This document shows positions 1 through 12,167 of a stretch of 64,000 nucleotides of DNA, piece after piece (the first letter of the stretch is position 1; each line of letters opens with the position of its first letter). Where the stretch lies: the NCBI GenBank assembly GCA_024663395.1, contig JANFAH010000112.1, positions 1 to 64,000 of the forward strand, read 5' to 3'. The notes beneath the pieces were generated by a model. That model did not search any database. It was not told the DNA's origin and was given only the letters and a program-made list of their open reading frames with translations. This DNA comes from Pisolithus tinctorius (Eukaryota > Basidiomycota > Agaricomycetes > Boletales > Pisolithaceae). The position numbers were made by a program, and so were the translations under genes.

Positions 1-1624
1 TTACGTTCAGCCCCTCGAGCTCACATATCTCGCGAAGTCGCCTAACAGTGTGAACGTCGGCTGGGCGCATGTACCGGATTTGCCGCGCGTGCGGGCGAAG
101 CGCTGCTAATGCGTGAGAGTTTGGGTCGTTGCAAATGCAGATTATAGGCCGCAGAAGCGGGCGGGAGTGGCTTTTACCTCGATTCTTTCCTGGGTAGAGT
201 CTAATGAACCGACGGGAAAAGCATAGTAGACAGCATACCCTTCTTGTTAGATTTATTAAAGGTTAGTGAGACCAGTTTCTGGACGAAGCCGCTTGACTTG
301 TGGACAACAATGTTATTGACAAGATATTGGTCTAAGAGTTGGCTTACATTGTCACCACCTCCGGTAGCACCATCAATTTCGTCAATGACCAATAGAACCG
401 GTTTTAAGCTTCCAACCTTGGACCCTGCCTCTAACGTAGGTCGTATTCGCTCGTCGATGATTTGGGCAGACCGAGCATCACTCCATGGGTCTCAGTATGG
501 AAAGAGCACTAATGTTTCCAAGGACTTACCTTGCGTTGATTTCCATGACCTCGTAGCCCGCGTGTGCGGCAACGACGTGAGCTAGGGTAGTTTTGCCAAG
601 CCCTGGAGGACCTGACAATAGTAACAACTGGAAATGGCACGCGTCAACTCTGTGTGGCAATCGAAAAATAAGGATGCCGACCTTTTCTCTTGGTCGGCGA
701 TACTCGTCCTCAGCGTTATAATTATCTTCCTTCTCTCGGGCCCTCTTCTTCCGTTGCTTGCCAAACACACACCAGTCCCATTGTTTTACCCATGCTAGAA
801 CTTCGCGGGCCACTCGCTCGTTCCCGAGGAGTTCAGTGAAACGCCGAGGTCGATATCGTTCTACCCATAAGGTATGTTCGCCATGCGTTTGCTCGTTAGG
901 GCGCTCTTTCTCAGAGATACAGCTTCATATCAAAAGTGTAATTAGAAGGAGAATTTATGAAGAAACTACTGGCAGCTTGCCTTGTGCTGGCTTTCATGGC
1001 ACTGGAAGTGGAGCATTCTTCCATGAGTCTATGTATTGGTACTTCCAATAGCTTGCTTACTTGCGGCATGGGGTCGTTTGACTGCAACCAGGGAGTTAGC
1101 GAACAGACAAACCAGCTGAACTGGACACCAACAAACCTTGCGTAGTTCAACCACGCGGGGTTTACGCCTGATGTAGAGAGTTTTACCGTCATACGTCGTG
1201 GCTCGAAGAGAAGTTCGAGCATGTGACAAGGTATTTGAAGTAGCAGGTACCTCAAGCTCTTTCCTATTAGAGTTGAGAGCGAGGATAGCAGATATTGGTG
1301 GAAATGCATCATCTGTTGAAATCAGAAGACGAAGGTCAACGATTTGATGAACCTACCCTGGGATTCTGAGAGTAGGCCAGTCGGGTTGAAGGTGACCGTT
1401 GTAGAATCATCAAGACCACGTGCTTCATTGTAAACGTGATGATTGTCTAGAGGAGACGGGTGGTCTGGTCTGAAGACGTTGCACGCCGACCGGTTGGGAG
1501 AGGAGCTAGTTGTTTGTGGCTCTGTGTTTAGTGAAGTGGCCAGCAAGTCTTCAGGAAGTGGGGTATCAGCTGGTTTCGTGGATGGACCGAGCAGTCCGTT
1601 GGAAACAAATGATAATCCTTGCAT
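1..1624 (-). CDS. CTF18: Ctf18-like clamp-loader ATPase, N-terminal part (runs off the left edge)
   Basis: Large subunit of the alternative Ctf18-RFC clamp loader, which acts in the nucleus on PCNA in sister-chromatid cohesion and fork signalling. On the minus strand I read LWVERYRPRRFTELLGNE near 870-815 (entry to the RFC ATPase domain), Walker A SGPPGLGKTTLAHV near 620-580, an intron at about 400-540, and Walker B VIDEIDGATGGG near 390-350. Sensor-region sequence (CNDPNSHALAALRPHARQ) follows to the window edge. Upstream lies a poorly conserved N-terminal region with a piece reading TYDGKTLYIRRK near 1190, split by further introns that I did not all resolve. The start ATG is taken at 1622-1624. 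The C-terminus lies outside the window. It is divergent from ATP2 with about 200 bp between starts. Family assignment is firm; exon ends are approximate. Confidence 0.85.
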
Positions 1625-1823
1625 GATTGCGATACGCTCGTAACCGCGTCTCGACGCGCGACGCGCTGCATGATTTATTACCTAAGCAATACGGCCGAAA
1701 TCGGAAGGGTCGGAGGTTGGAGCTGAGTTTTAATCTCCTAGGCCGGATCGTGTTATTAGGCCGGGTATTTCTTCGACACAAAAATTCGTTTACCTCCGCA
1801 GGAGTCCTTCTTCCTTGCTCATC
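1625..1823. promoter_or_regulatory. Shared divergent intergenic region CTF18/ATP2
   Basis: This 199-bp gap separates the start codons of two divergently transcribed genes, so both promoters and 5' UTRs must lie here or overlap the opposite gene. It contains pyrimidine-rich stretches before the ATP2 start. I see no clear TATA box. Confidence 0.4.
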
Positions 1824-3751
<1,928 letters not shown>

Positions 3752-3896
3752 ACGTGCCTTTAGACACCTGGTATCCTACTGTCTTTTTCCGTATTACCCA
3801 CCGCGATATTAGAGTAGAACAAGCAAAAACAGCCTTCTGCGCCGAGCAATCAGGCATTACGCAATGATGAGGGACTAAGGAAAACCCATCCAGCAA

Positions 3897-3978
3897 GGCG
3901 CTATAGCCAAGTGGTTACGGCGACAGATTAGAAATCTGTTCCTCTTTGAGGGCGCAGGTTCGAATCCTGCTGGCGTCG
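3897..3978 (+). tRNA. tRNA-Ser(AGA)
   Basis: An 82-nt cloverleaf can be folded. The acceptor GGCGCTA pairs with TGGCGTC through two G-T wobbles, and the D arm is GCC...GGC. The anticodon arm is ACAGA-TTAGAAA-TCTGT with anticodon AGA. A long variable arm (CCTC-TTT-GAGG) marks a class II tRNA, and the T arm is GCAGG-TTCGAAT-CCTGC. The long variable arm and AGA anticodon together identify serine. There is no intron. It lies about 145 bp downstream of ATP2 on the same strand. Confidence 0.95.
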
Positions 3979-3982
3979 GTTC

Positions 3983-3991
3983 TTTTTTTTT
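3983..3991 (+). terminator. RNA polymerase III T-run terminator of tRNA-Ser
   Basis: A run of nine T residues begins five bases after the tRNA discriminator base. This is the usual Pol III stop signal. Confidence 0.85.
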
Positions 3992-4112
3992 CCCACTGCA
4001 GCATTGCAATGGCACGTGGATTAACGCAGTTCTGCGACTTTCCCCTGACTGGCGTCACTGGACAACTTTTGGCGTACCCATCACAACACCTGGCATCAAC
4101 GACCTCCCAACG

Positions 4113-5956
4113 ATGATGCCGACTGTCGACGATGTCGAACAGTACTTTGAAACTGTCGAACGCTTAGTTTCTGATTCCCTGACTGCTGCTTCCCTTGATC
4201 TTCCAAACATTCGTGAGGCCATAAACAGGCTCTGGGTGGACATCACTCGCTACGGGCCACCCTTTCCCGAGATTCATGCAGGTCGCCTCGGTCCATTTGA
4301 GCTTCCAGCTCCTCCTCCTCCTCCTCCGCCCCCGCCCCCGAAGTCTCTTATCGAAAAGACTGGAGACTGGCTGAAAGATCATCCTTGGATTGTCTCGGGC
4401 CTTGTACTCTCTACCCTTGGCATTAGTTTGGTGGCGGGATACCGCGTTATTTCAGCCAAACACACCTTCAGGAGACGCATCAAACCAACTACTACGGTAT
4501 CCGAGAAACGGCAGGTTGTCGGTGCGCATTCATAATATACGTCATATGAACCTCTGATGCGACCGTGCTGTACAGTGGTTCTGGGCAGCGATCATCCACT
4601 AGCACTGCCCCTGATCCTGGAGCTCGAGAAGAAGGGTTACACCGTCATTGCGAGCGTCTCATCTGCCGAGGCTGTTGGCCCCTTGGAGGCCCGGGGCCAT
4701 GGCTTCGTTCGTGCCCTCGTTCTTGATCCAAACGAAGTGTGTATCCACTTCGTCTTGCTTTTTCATATCGCTGAATTATCTGCCAGCCTACTACCATACC
4801 AGTATTCCTTCGCTCACTCGGGTCCACCTTATCACGCCGCTTCCCCATCTCAGCTGCTGGAGATCCGTATCTTCCCAGCCCGAGCCATCCCTTACTGCAC
4901 TCCGTCATATCATTTTTAACTATGTCAGCTTCGTCCACAAGTTGTGGCCCTGCCCCGCTAGAGCAAGTTTCTCTACATGACACGTACCTACCTTATCTCC
5001 TTTCGACGCACATTGCACCACTTCAAACACTTCAAGCACTTCTACCATTGCTTCGTGCGGACGCACAACGCACACATGCTTGCAGGTCAATCATTATCTG
5101 TTTACCAGCTGTAGATGCACGGATTGGCCTGCCATTTAGCAGTGTCCGTGCCATGAGCGCTGCTGCCACCGTCCGCGCTGCCGATGTCCTACGGCGGGAA
5201 ATCTCAGCTGCCCAAGGCATGGGCAGAATCCGTGTTGTTACCGTCGATGTTGGCGCTGTCGGACAAACCCCTGATGAATCTACGACTCCACCAACTACCG
5301 ATGATTGGACGCCTTCGGAGAAAGCGACTTATGGTGCGGCACTCTACGCGTTGAGCGAGACTGCCAAAACAAGGACCCCGGAAGACGTTTCGAAATTCGT
5401 AGACAGTATCATCGGAGTTGTGAGCTCTGGAACAAAGACCACCGGCGCTAGCAAGGCCGTCTACGGTGTAGGTGTTGGCTTGGCGTACGAGAAACTCAAG
5501 GATTGGATCCGTGGTAATCGCTTTTCAATTGGCGCAGGAGGTCAGCTGCACCGTTCTTAAGGACTCGCAGTCATACTTACCACTTCTTTTTCAGCTGGAA
5601 CCTATACGTTTGCATCGTTCCTTCCAACCAGGCTACTGGATTGTCTTCTCGGTCTTCCTCACATTCTTGTTGGCATTCGAAATGGCCTTCTACCTTCCCA
5701 CCTTCCCGCGAATGTTACGTCTCCGACTGCTGATGTAGTGAAGACCGCATCTGCTAATGTTTCTGCTCCGCCGGACCCACGCTTGCCCTTGACCATATCC
5801 CCGCAGTATTCCGGAATGGAAACCGCCGTACAACGTGGCGGCGATGAACACGAGACAGCGTCGAACGCAGACTCGGAAAGCGTTGGGACCGACACTGAGA
5901 GCTCCAGTGTAGAAAGCAGCTGGATTAGCTTGAGGCCTGGCGAATCTTCCTCCTGA
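4113..5956 (+). CDS. DUF1776 family protein (Rossmann/SDR-like fungal protein)
   Basis: Four exons join in frame to 561 aa (introns 4522-4575, 4737-4786, 5541-5594). It opens with MMPTVDDVEQYFETVERLV, followed by a run of ten prolines at about residues 67-76. A probable membrane segment reads WIVSGLVLSTLGISLVAGYR. A nucleotide-fold beginning follows (VVVVLGSDHPLALPLILELE), as in short-chain dehydrogenases, and the C-terminal tail is Ser/Glu-rich. This layout matches the fungal DUF1776 family, which includes the putative oxidoreductase Pbr1/YNL181W of yeast. No catalytic YxxxK could be confirmed, so enzymatic activity is uncertain. The ER or another membrane location is inferred from the hydrophobic segment only. 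The junction GTC-G|TG restores the VVVVLGSD strand and supports the first intron. Confidence 0.8.
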
Positions 5957-6195
5957 TGTCGCCTTTTTTTTCGATGACTTGTTCGGCTTTTGGCATCTGC
6001 AAGACTACAAAAGAAATTTTCTTTGCGAGTTGTGGTGTCTGCACCATCGCGTGGCCGGTTGGTAGTGATACTGTCGCTTGTAGCTGGTTTATCATTCTAT
6101 CGCTGTATCTTGTATGTTGTGTAGCAGCACACTGATTTGACTTCGGAAGGTAGTTGCCAAAAGTCTGTGGTTTCTCCATTTCCGACCTCCATCAA

Positions 6196-6880
6196 ATGGG
6201 TGAGTACTTGAACGACCCAAATTCTGAAGTACCGCGTGGGTATTGAGAAATCTGTAGGTCTTTCATTTTGGCTAGTCCCCCCGCCATGCCAGGCTACCCT
6301 TCTGCAGTCCATAATGCCGCAGCAGCCGCAAGGGGATTTACTCGAACCGAACAGGGGAGGTTCAGGAACCCTCTCATCGAGTTCGTACCCCAAGGTTTTT
6401 CCTCACATCACAGTCGCTTCCGTTCGAAGCATTGGGAATGAACTACCGGGCTGCCTACTAGCCAACCTTGCCAAAGATCGTCGGTCAATTCGCGTCAATT
6501 TTCAATCTCTTTTAGTCAGCGACCATTACTTCCGTTCACTACTCATTTCTTTACTTCCGACGGCGGATCTCCTAGCTCTACGTGACGAAATCAAGGAAAC
6601 TCTTTCACATCTGTCCCCCCGGTCTGCTCCTATGTTCCCACACCTCTCTCTTGCCTACATCGCAGATGAAGACGCGGAAGCGGGTGAACGTCATCGGGCC
6701 GCACAGTCATTGAGAGACAGGGGTGTTGTCATTGAGGATAAGGACCGCCACACAGTTTCACTGCGATGCAATGATGTGTGTATGTCAGGCGTTGATCTCG
6801 CGGAGATCTGGCTCGTTGAATGTGAGGGTCCAGTTGAGGAGTGGAGTGTTTGGGACAAAGTATCGCTCAGGAGCGTCTGA
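6196..6880 (+). CDS. 2H-family cyclic phosphodiesterase (CPDase-like), intact copy
   Basis: Predicted to open cyclic phosphates such as ADP-ribose 1'',2''-cyclic phosphate, a by-product of tRNA splicing. This rests on similarity to the fungal/plant CPDase family (yeast Cpd1). A minute first exon, ATGG at 6196-6199, is followed by an intron at 6200-6257, and the spliced product MGLSFWLVPPP... is 208 aa. Both catalytic H-x-T/S-x motifs are present: FPHITVASV with the first His codon at 6404-6406, and FPHLSLAYI in the second half. The C-terminus EIWLVECEGPVEEWSVWDKV is characteristic of the family. The start was chosen because the in-frame codon at 6236 is GTG, whereas splicing ATGG to the acceptor at 6257 gives the usual N-terminal strand. 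A degraded copy lies at 9.8-10.4 kb. Confidence 0.82.
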
Positions 6881-7054
6881 CGGTCATCTGAAGAATGGTA
6901 CATTTGGGGCGTCCTAGCCTGCGAGAAATACATACGGTAGCTACAGAGCAAAGCTTGAAGAGAAAGAAGGGGATAATCAACGTGACATATGCGTCAGTCA
7001 CAGAGTAGGATTATAGTAGTAAAAAAATGAGCACGATCAACAAGATAAAACATA

Positions 7055-8312
7055 TTACAGAACGGATATGGAGATTGCGCTGGTTGTCTAACCTCAACAC
7101 ATTACTCCTCCTGTCAGAATCGTTGCAAAAGACCTTATAGCGGTTGTTGACAACGCTCCACTCGATGTTTCCAATCGCCCAGACTATCAAACCATCCCCG
7201 TACGCAGACAAGAATTTGTCCATTTCGGTGCCAAAAGAGGGGATCCTGCCTCTGCATGCGTGAAAATCGTCCAGGGCTGCCTTGAAAAGATCCCCTGCGT
7301 AAGAGATGGCCCCCTGTAAATCAAGGTGTGAAGTGTCTAGGTCTTTCAATATGACCGTTATGATATTGTTGAGGGCACCATTATCACCCTGTTCCTTCTT
7401 AAAAGAGTAAATGTCCTATGACCCACCGTTGATTCAGACTTGCTGCAATGACTCGGGAAACGGCTCACTTACGTTAGCAATGTAAACCATATCTAAAGCG
7501 GTATTCTCCATGCCCATGACAGCATCGTTTTCAAGTACACTGTCCGGGATATACAAACGACGGGCTGACCGCATCAAGACGAGGCATGGCCGAACACCAA
7601 TCGTTTCGCGCCGAGTGATCATATAAGAGTGAAGATCGCGAGTTGCATGCAAACCTTTGGACGCCTCACGGTCCAAAGCTTCGCGAACGGTGTTCCTAGC
7701 GAAATCAACATTCGTGGAAATGAATTGCGGCCAGTGAAATGGATCAACTGCAGACTTGAGTCGTGTCATCATCTCCCTAAGTATGTTGGTCAGAGCCTGC
7801 ACGGGATTTTTAGGAAGAAGACTGACTTGCTCATAAGCTTAATAAACGGGTGACGAGTGCTCGTCTCCGGCTGGCCACCCTTCAGGGTCTGCATCCATAA
7901 CTCTGAGTTTTTCAGAGCCTTTGTACTTGAATAGCGGTCACTGTATACGAATTGAATGAGGGTCTGGACAGTCAGAAAACAGGTCAAAATCGCACGTCAT
8001 TTCTTCCAGCATGAAAGAAGCAGTCATGTAATCGAGAACGGCTCGTAATTCATATTCCGTTGCAAGCGGATAGGTCGGGGCGGCGAGGAGGGGCATCTCT
8101 GCATTATAGACTTCCTAGAAGGTGGATAATGTGAGATATCGGAATTGAATCTACGCTCAACGACCTACGATCGAGAAATAGTATCCTAGTGTGTTTCCCA
8201 CCCACTCGTTATAACCTTGGTACGCTCCCTTGAAATGAGGACTGATGGGTCCTCCAGGCTTCTGCGCAAAGAAGGAAAGCAAGTCTGGCAACTGATATGT
8301 TTGCGCAACCAT
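7055..8312 (-). CDS. Class I sesquiterpene synthase, copy A
   Basis: Cyclises a prenyl diphosphate, probably farnesyl diphosphate, using metal-bound diphosphate. Six exons (8312-8169, 8114-7996, 7940-7879, 7837-7473, 7415-7134, 7087-7055) join to 334 aa, the usual size for Agaricomycete enzymes. The N-terminus MVAQTYQLPDLLSFF is typical. The first metal motif is EEMTD, with Glu where most family members have Asp. The pyrophosphate-sensor Arg sits in TRRETIG. The second metal motif, NDIYSFKKE, is intact and formed across the 7416-7472 intron. The RY pair appears in NNRYK, and the ends of both copies are supported by a shared intron and a shared TAA. The third intron (7838-7878, 41 nt, weak donor) is the least certain. 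The product cannot be predicted. No P450 or other tailoring gene is adjacent. Confidence 0.87.
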
Positions 8313-8416
8313 GAGAAAGCGGTAGTTCTTGCTACGGGTGTACAAACGTACCAGCTATTTATGCCTCTTTTCAGATCGTATGAGCACTGAGATACCTACG
8401 AACTTCGGTTAGTCGA

Positions 8417-8785
8417 CATTGGGGGAGAAGCCCGAAGTGCGACAATCCGTTCAGTGAAACCAGGCGTAGCCTGTGGCCACACCAAAGCTGGTATGCGGAT
8501 GCTTGCCGCAATATACTTGCCGTACAGAGGTCGGTAACCCATACTCACCGATCATGCAAACGTAGCTATCCCTGTATGGAAAGCTGGACAACTTGCCCGT
8601 TCGGGAGCGCGATTGTCCAGCTTTCCATATCCCTGGGCTTCCATCACTGCCTAGCAGAAGTCAAACTAACGGCCCAATGCGTGGAGGCATGAGTATGTGC
8701 CTCACCTTCCAGCCCTTTATTGGGGGACTACTGGGGTTAACATGATTTAGATTAGGGGAATTCACAGCATGTTTTCGTGCGTCAT
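8417..8785. repeat. Inverted repeat, left arm
   Basis: This stretch upstream of terpene synthase copy A is repeated in opposite orientation at 9377-9672 with scattered mismatches. It is repeated again in direct orientation upstream of copy B (about 11890-12155). Shared landmarks are GAGAAGCCCGAAGTGCGACA, ATCATGCAAACGTAGCTATC, GGCCCAATGCGTGGAGGCAT and GATTTAGATTAGGGGAATTC. This arm is longer than the others because of the insertion at 8575-8627 and a 7-bp indel near 8464. Confidence 0.85.
8575..8627. mobile_element. 53-bp foldback (MITE-like) insertion with target-site duplication
   Basis: The arms TGGAAAGCTGGACAA and TTGTCCAGCTTTCCA are perfect inverted complements around a 21-nt GC-rich loop. 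The insert is flanked by direct TATCCCTG copies at 8567-8574 and 8628-8635. If the outer TA is counted in the terminal repeat, the arms become 17 bp and the duplication 6 bp. The two sister copies of this locus (near 9525 inverted, and near 12040) lack the insert and have a single TATCCC-type site. An 8-bp duplication would fit hAT-type transposition, but the element is too small to encode anything. Confidence 0.75.
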
Positions 8786-9376
8786 TTTCGTTCGTTTTCG
8801 ATGCCGTTTTCAAGTTCGATTTGTTTTCGTTGACCGGGTAAGGCCGAAAATGGCGGCTTGCTTTGATATCCACCGTTTTGGCTTCGTTTTGATTGTTTCC
8901 GAGGGTTGAAGTTTGAATATGTGGAGATAAGCATGTTGGTTATCTTGATGTCTATCTGGCTACTCTACTTGCTGAATCTCACTCATACCTTGATCCCGCA
9001 ACTTCTTTTGACTCCAATTCCAGTAGTTCTGAGAGCACAAACTCTGACTGATCTGATGACCACCTGCATAGTACCTCATGAGCCAGTAATGCTGGGTTGA
9101 CTGCCCCCTTCAGCTTAATACTACAAGACATAGATACAGAAAAATCTACTAAAAGAGCATGGATGTGCGTGGGGGCACGAGAGGGAAATGATATATGACA
9201 GGCTGAGTCAAGCGCTGGCGCCCGTGAAAATGTCCAAGTGCCGTTTTTCCATCGTTTTCAGCGGGCGCAGTCACGACCGGTGGGTTTTGCCGTGCGGAGT
9301 CAATTGACAGGCAGATGCGCGAATGTCGAAAAAAGCGTCTCATTTTCGGGCTGGAGTGACCTTGTAAACAAGGTGA
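8786..9376. other. Spacer between inverted-repeat arms
   Basis: About 590 bp separate the two arms. The left part has several TTTTCG/GTTTTCG hexamer-like repeats (8770-8900). I find no reading frame with recognisable coding sequence. Two short open frames (8906-9100 plus and 9149-9382 minus) show no family features. Confidence 0.5.
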
Positions 9377-9672
9377 CTGCACGAAAACGTGCTGTGAATT
9401 CCCCTAATCTAAATCATGTTAACCTCAGTAGTCCCCCAATCAAGGGCTCGAAGGTGAGTCACATACTTGGCATGCCTCCACGCATTGGGCCGTTAGTTTA
9501 ACTTTTGCTAGGTAGTGATGGAAGCCCAGGGATAGCTACGCTTGCATGATCGGTGAGTATGAGTTACCGACTTCTTCTGTACGGCAAGTATGTTGCGGCA
9601 ATACCAGCTTTGGCGTGGCCACACCTAGTTTCACTGACTGGATTGTCGCACTTCGGGCTTCTCCTCCAATGA
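9377..9672. repeat. Inverted repeat, right arm
   Basis: Reverse-complement counterpart of 8417-8785, without the 53-bp insert, ending near CTTCTCCTCCAATG. It directly abuts a segment (9674-9766) that is itself repeated at 12168-12261. Confidence 0.85.
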
Positions 9673-9673
9673 A

Positions 9674-9766
9674 TATGCTTCACTTTACGTCGGTCATACC
9701 GTGCCCCGAGAAGTCTGTGGCAAGAGTGGAAAACATCATCTGCACTTCCGAAATCTTCGCTCATAG
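9674..9766. repeat. Segment repeated at 12168-12261
   Basis: About 90 bp, including GGAAAACATCATCTGCACTT, that recur with a few substitutions after the second terpene synthase unit. In both places it follows the conserved region upstream of a terpene synthase, and it marks a duplication boundary. Confidence 0.75.
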
Positions 9767-10362
9767 ATGCCAGGCTACCCTTCTGCGGTCCGTATTGCCG
9801 CAGCGGCCGCAAGGGGATTCACTCGAACCGGACAGGGGAGGTTCAGGAACCCTCTCATCGAGTTCTTACCCCAAGTTTTTTTCTCCTACATCACTGTCGC
9901 TTCCGTTCGTAGCGGCGGGAATGAACTACCGGGTGACCTACTAGCCGACTTTGCCAAAGATCGTCGGTCAGTTCGCGTCAACTTTCAATCTCTTAGGTCA
10001 GCAACCATCACTTCCGCTCACTACTCATTTCCTTACTTCCGACGGTGGATCTCCTAGCTCTACGTGACGAAATCAAGGAAACTCTTTCACACCTGTTCCC
10101 CCGGTCTGTTCCTATGTTCCCACACCTCTCCCTCGCCTACACCGCTGATGAAGACGCGAAAGCGGGTGAACGTCATCGGGCCGCACAGTCATTGAGAGAG
10201 ACGGATGTTGTCATTGAAGATAAGGACCGCCACATAGTTTCACTGCAATGCGGTGATGTGTGTATGTCAGGCGTTGATCTCGTGGAGATCTGGCTCGTTG
10301 AATGTGAAGGTCTACTTAAGGAGTGGAGTGTTTGGAACAAAGTATCGCTCAAGAGCGTCTGT
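9767..10362 (+). pseudogene. Degraded copy of the 2H cyclic phosphodiesterase
   Basis: Homologous to 6286-6880 from ATGCCAGGCTACCC onward but clearly broken. The first exon and the beginning of exon 2 are missing, replaced by unrelated sequence that ends TTCGCTCATAG. The first catalytic His codon is TAC (Tyr) at 9887-9889. There is a length change in the T-run just before it and a one-base deletion near 9994 (CTCTTAGG versus CTCTTTTAG). The original TGA stop has become TGT at 10360-10362. The second motif FPHLSLAY and the C-terminal region survive in a separate frame. No functional phosphodiesterase can be read from it. Confidence 0.88.
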
Positions 10363-10538
10363 CAATCATCCGGTGGGTGGTACATTTGGAGCGTCCTAGC
10401 CTGCGAGAAATACATACGGTAGCTACAGACCAAAGCTTGAAGAGAAAGAAGGGGATAAATAGCGTGGCATATGCGTCAGTCGCAGAGTAGGATTGTGGGA
10501 GTAAACAAAAATGAATACGATCAGCAAGGTAAAACATA

Positions 10539-11796
10539 TTACAGGGCGGACATGGAGATTGTGCCGGTTGCCTAGCCTGATCACATTACTCCTCCTGTCA
10601 GAATCGTTGCAAAAGACCTTGTAGCGGTTGTTGACAACGCTCCACTCGATGTTTCCAATCGCCCAGTCTATCAAACCATCCCCGTACGCAGACAAGAATT
10701 TGTCCATTTCGGTGCCAAAAGAGGGGATCCTGCCTCTGCATGTGTAAAAATCGTCCAGGGCTGCCTTGAAAAGGTCCCCTGCGTAATTAATGGCCCCCTG
10801 TAAATCAAGGTGTGAAGTGTCTGGGTCTTTCAATATGACCGTTATGATATTGTTGAGGGCACCATTATCACCCTGTTCTTTCTTAAAAGAGTAAATATCC
10901 TGTGACCCACCGTTGATTCAGGCTTGCTGCAATAACTCGGGAAACGGCTCACTTACATTAGCAATGTAAACCATATCTAAAGCGGCATTCTCCATGCCCA
11001 TGACAGCATTGTTTTCAAGTACGCTGTCGGGGATATACAAACGACGGGTTGACCGCATCAAGACGAGGCACGGCCGAGTACCAATCGTTTCGCGCCGAGT
11101 GATCATATAAGAGTGAAGATCGCGCGTTGCATGCAAACCTTTGGACGCCTCACGGTCCAAAGCTTCGCGAACGGTGTTCCTAGCGAAATCAACATTCGTG
11201 GAAATGAATTGCGGCCAGTGAAATGGATCAACTGCAGACTTGAGTCGTGTCATCATCTCCCTAAGTATGTTGGTCAGAGCCTGCACGGGATTTTTAGGGG
11301 GGAGACTGACTTGCTCATAAGCTTAATAAACGGGTGACGAGTGCTCGTCTCCGGCTGGCCGCCCTTCAGGGTCTGCATCCATAACTCTGAGTTTTTCAGA
11401 GCCTTTGTACTTGAATAGCGGTCACTGTATACGAATTGAATGAGGGTCTGGACAGTCAGAAAACAGGTCAAAATCGCACGTCATTTCTTCCAGCATGAAA
11501 GAAGCAGTCATGTAATCGAGAATGGCTCGTAATTCATATTCCGTTGCAAGCGGATAGGCCAGAGCGGCGAGGAGAGGCATCTCTGCATTGTAGACTTCCT
11601 AGAAGGTGGATAAGGTGAAATATCGGAATTGAATCTACGCTCGACGACCTACGATCGAGAAATAGTATCCTAGTGTGTTTCCCACCCACTCGTTATAACC
11701 TTGGTACGCTCCCTTGAAATGAGGACTGATGGGTCCTCCAGGCTTCTGCGCAAAGAAGGAAAGTAAGTCTGGCAGCTGATATGTTTGCGCAACCAT
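10539..11796 (-). CDS. Class I sesquiterpene synthase, copy B
   Basis: Near-identical paralogue of copy A with the same 1258-bp span, the same six exons and the same splice sites. The first metal motif is again EEMTD, the second is NDIYSFKKE, the sensor Arg is in TRRETIG and the RY pair is present. Differences from copy A include LAALAYPLA for LAAPTYPLA, GTRPCL for GVRPCL and GDGLIDWAIG for GDGLIVWAIG. The final exon codes ATGTISMSAL versus TTSAISISVL in copy A. All frames remain open and the last intron keeps its branch site and AG despite substitutions. This implies purifying selection or very recent duplication. The gene ends just beyond the pseudogenised phosphodiesterase, converging with it as in unit A. 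Confidence 0.87.
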
Positions 11797-12167
11797 GAGA
11801 AAGCGGTAGTTCTTGCTACGGGTGTACAAACGTACCAGCTATTTATGCCTCTTTCCAGATCGTATGAGCACTGAGACACCTGCGAACTTCGGTTAGTCGA
11901 CATTGGAGGAGAGGCCCGAAGTGCGACAATCTGGTCGATGAAACTAGGCGTGGCCACACCAAAGCTGCTACGCGGTTGCTTGCCGCAGCATACTTTCCGC
12001 ACAGAACAAGTCGGTAACCAATCATGCAAACGTAGCTATCCCTAGGCTTCCGTCACTGCCTAGCAAAAATTAAACTAACGGCCCAATGCGTGGAGGCATG
12101 AGTATGTGCCTCACCTTCCAGCCCTTGATTGACTACTGGGGTTAACCAGATTTAAATTGTTGGGTTA

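Noticed and set aside
4308..4341. Proline-codon repeat as a microsatellite expansion
   Set aside because: It is short, in frame within the DUF1776 protein and of a kind common in fungal linkers.
7011..7060. C-terminal membrane anchor on terpene synthase copy A
   Set aside because: The hydrophobic tail arises only if a 46-nt intron is ignored. Copy B shares the intron and the stop beyond it.
9767..10057. Functional short phosphodiesterase isoform from the frame starting MPGYPSA
   Set aside because: This frame differs from that of the intact gene at its beginning, lacks the catalytic His and stops before the second motif.
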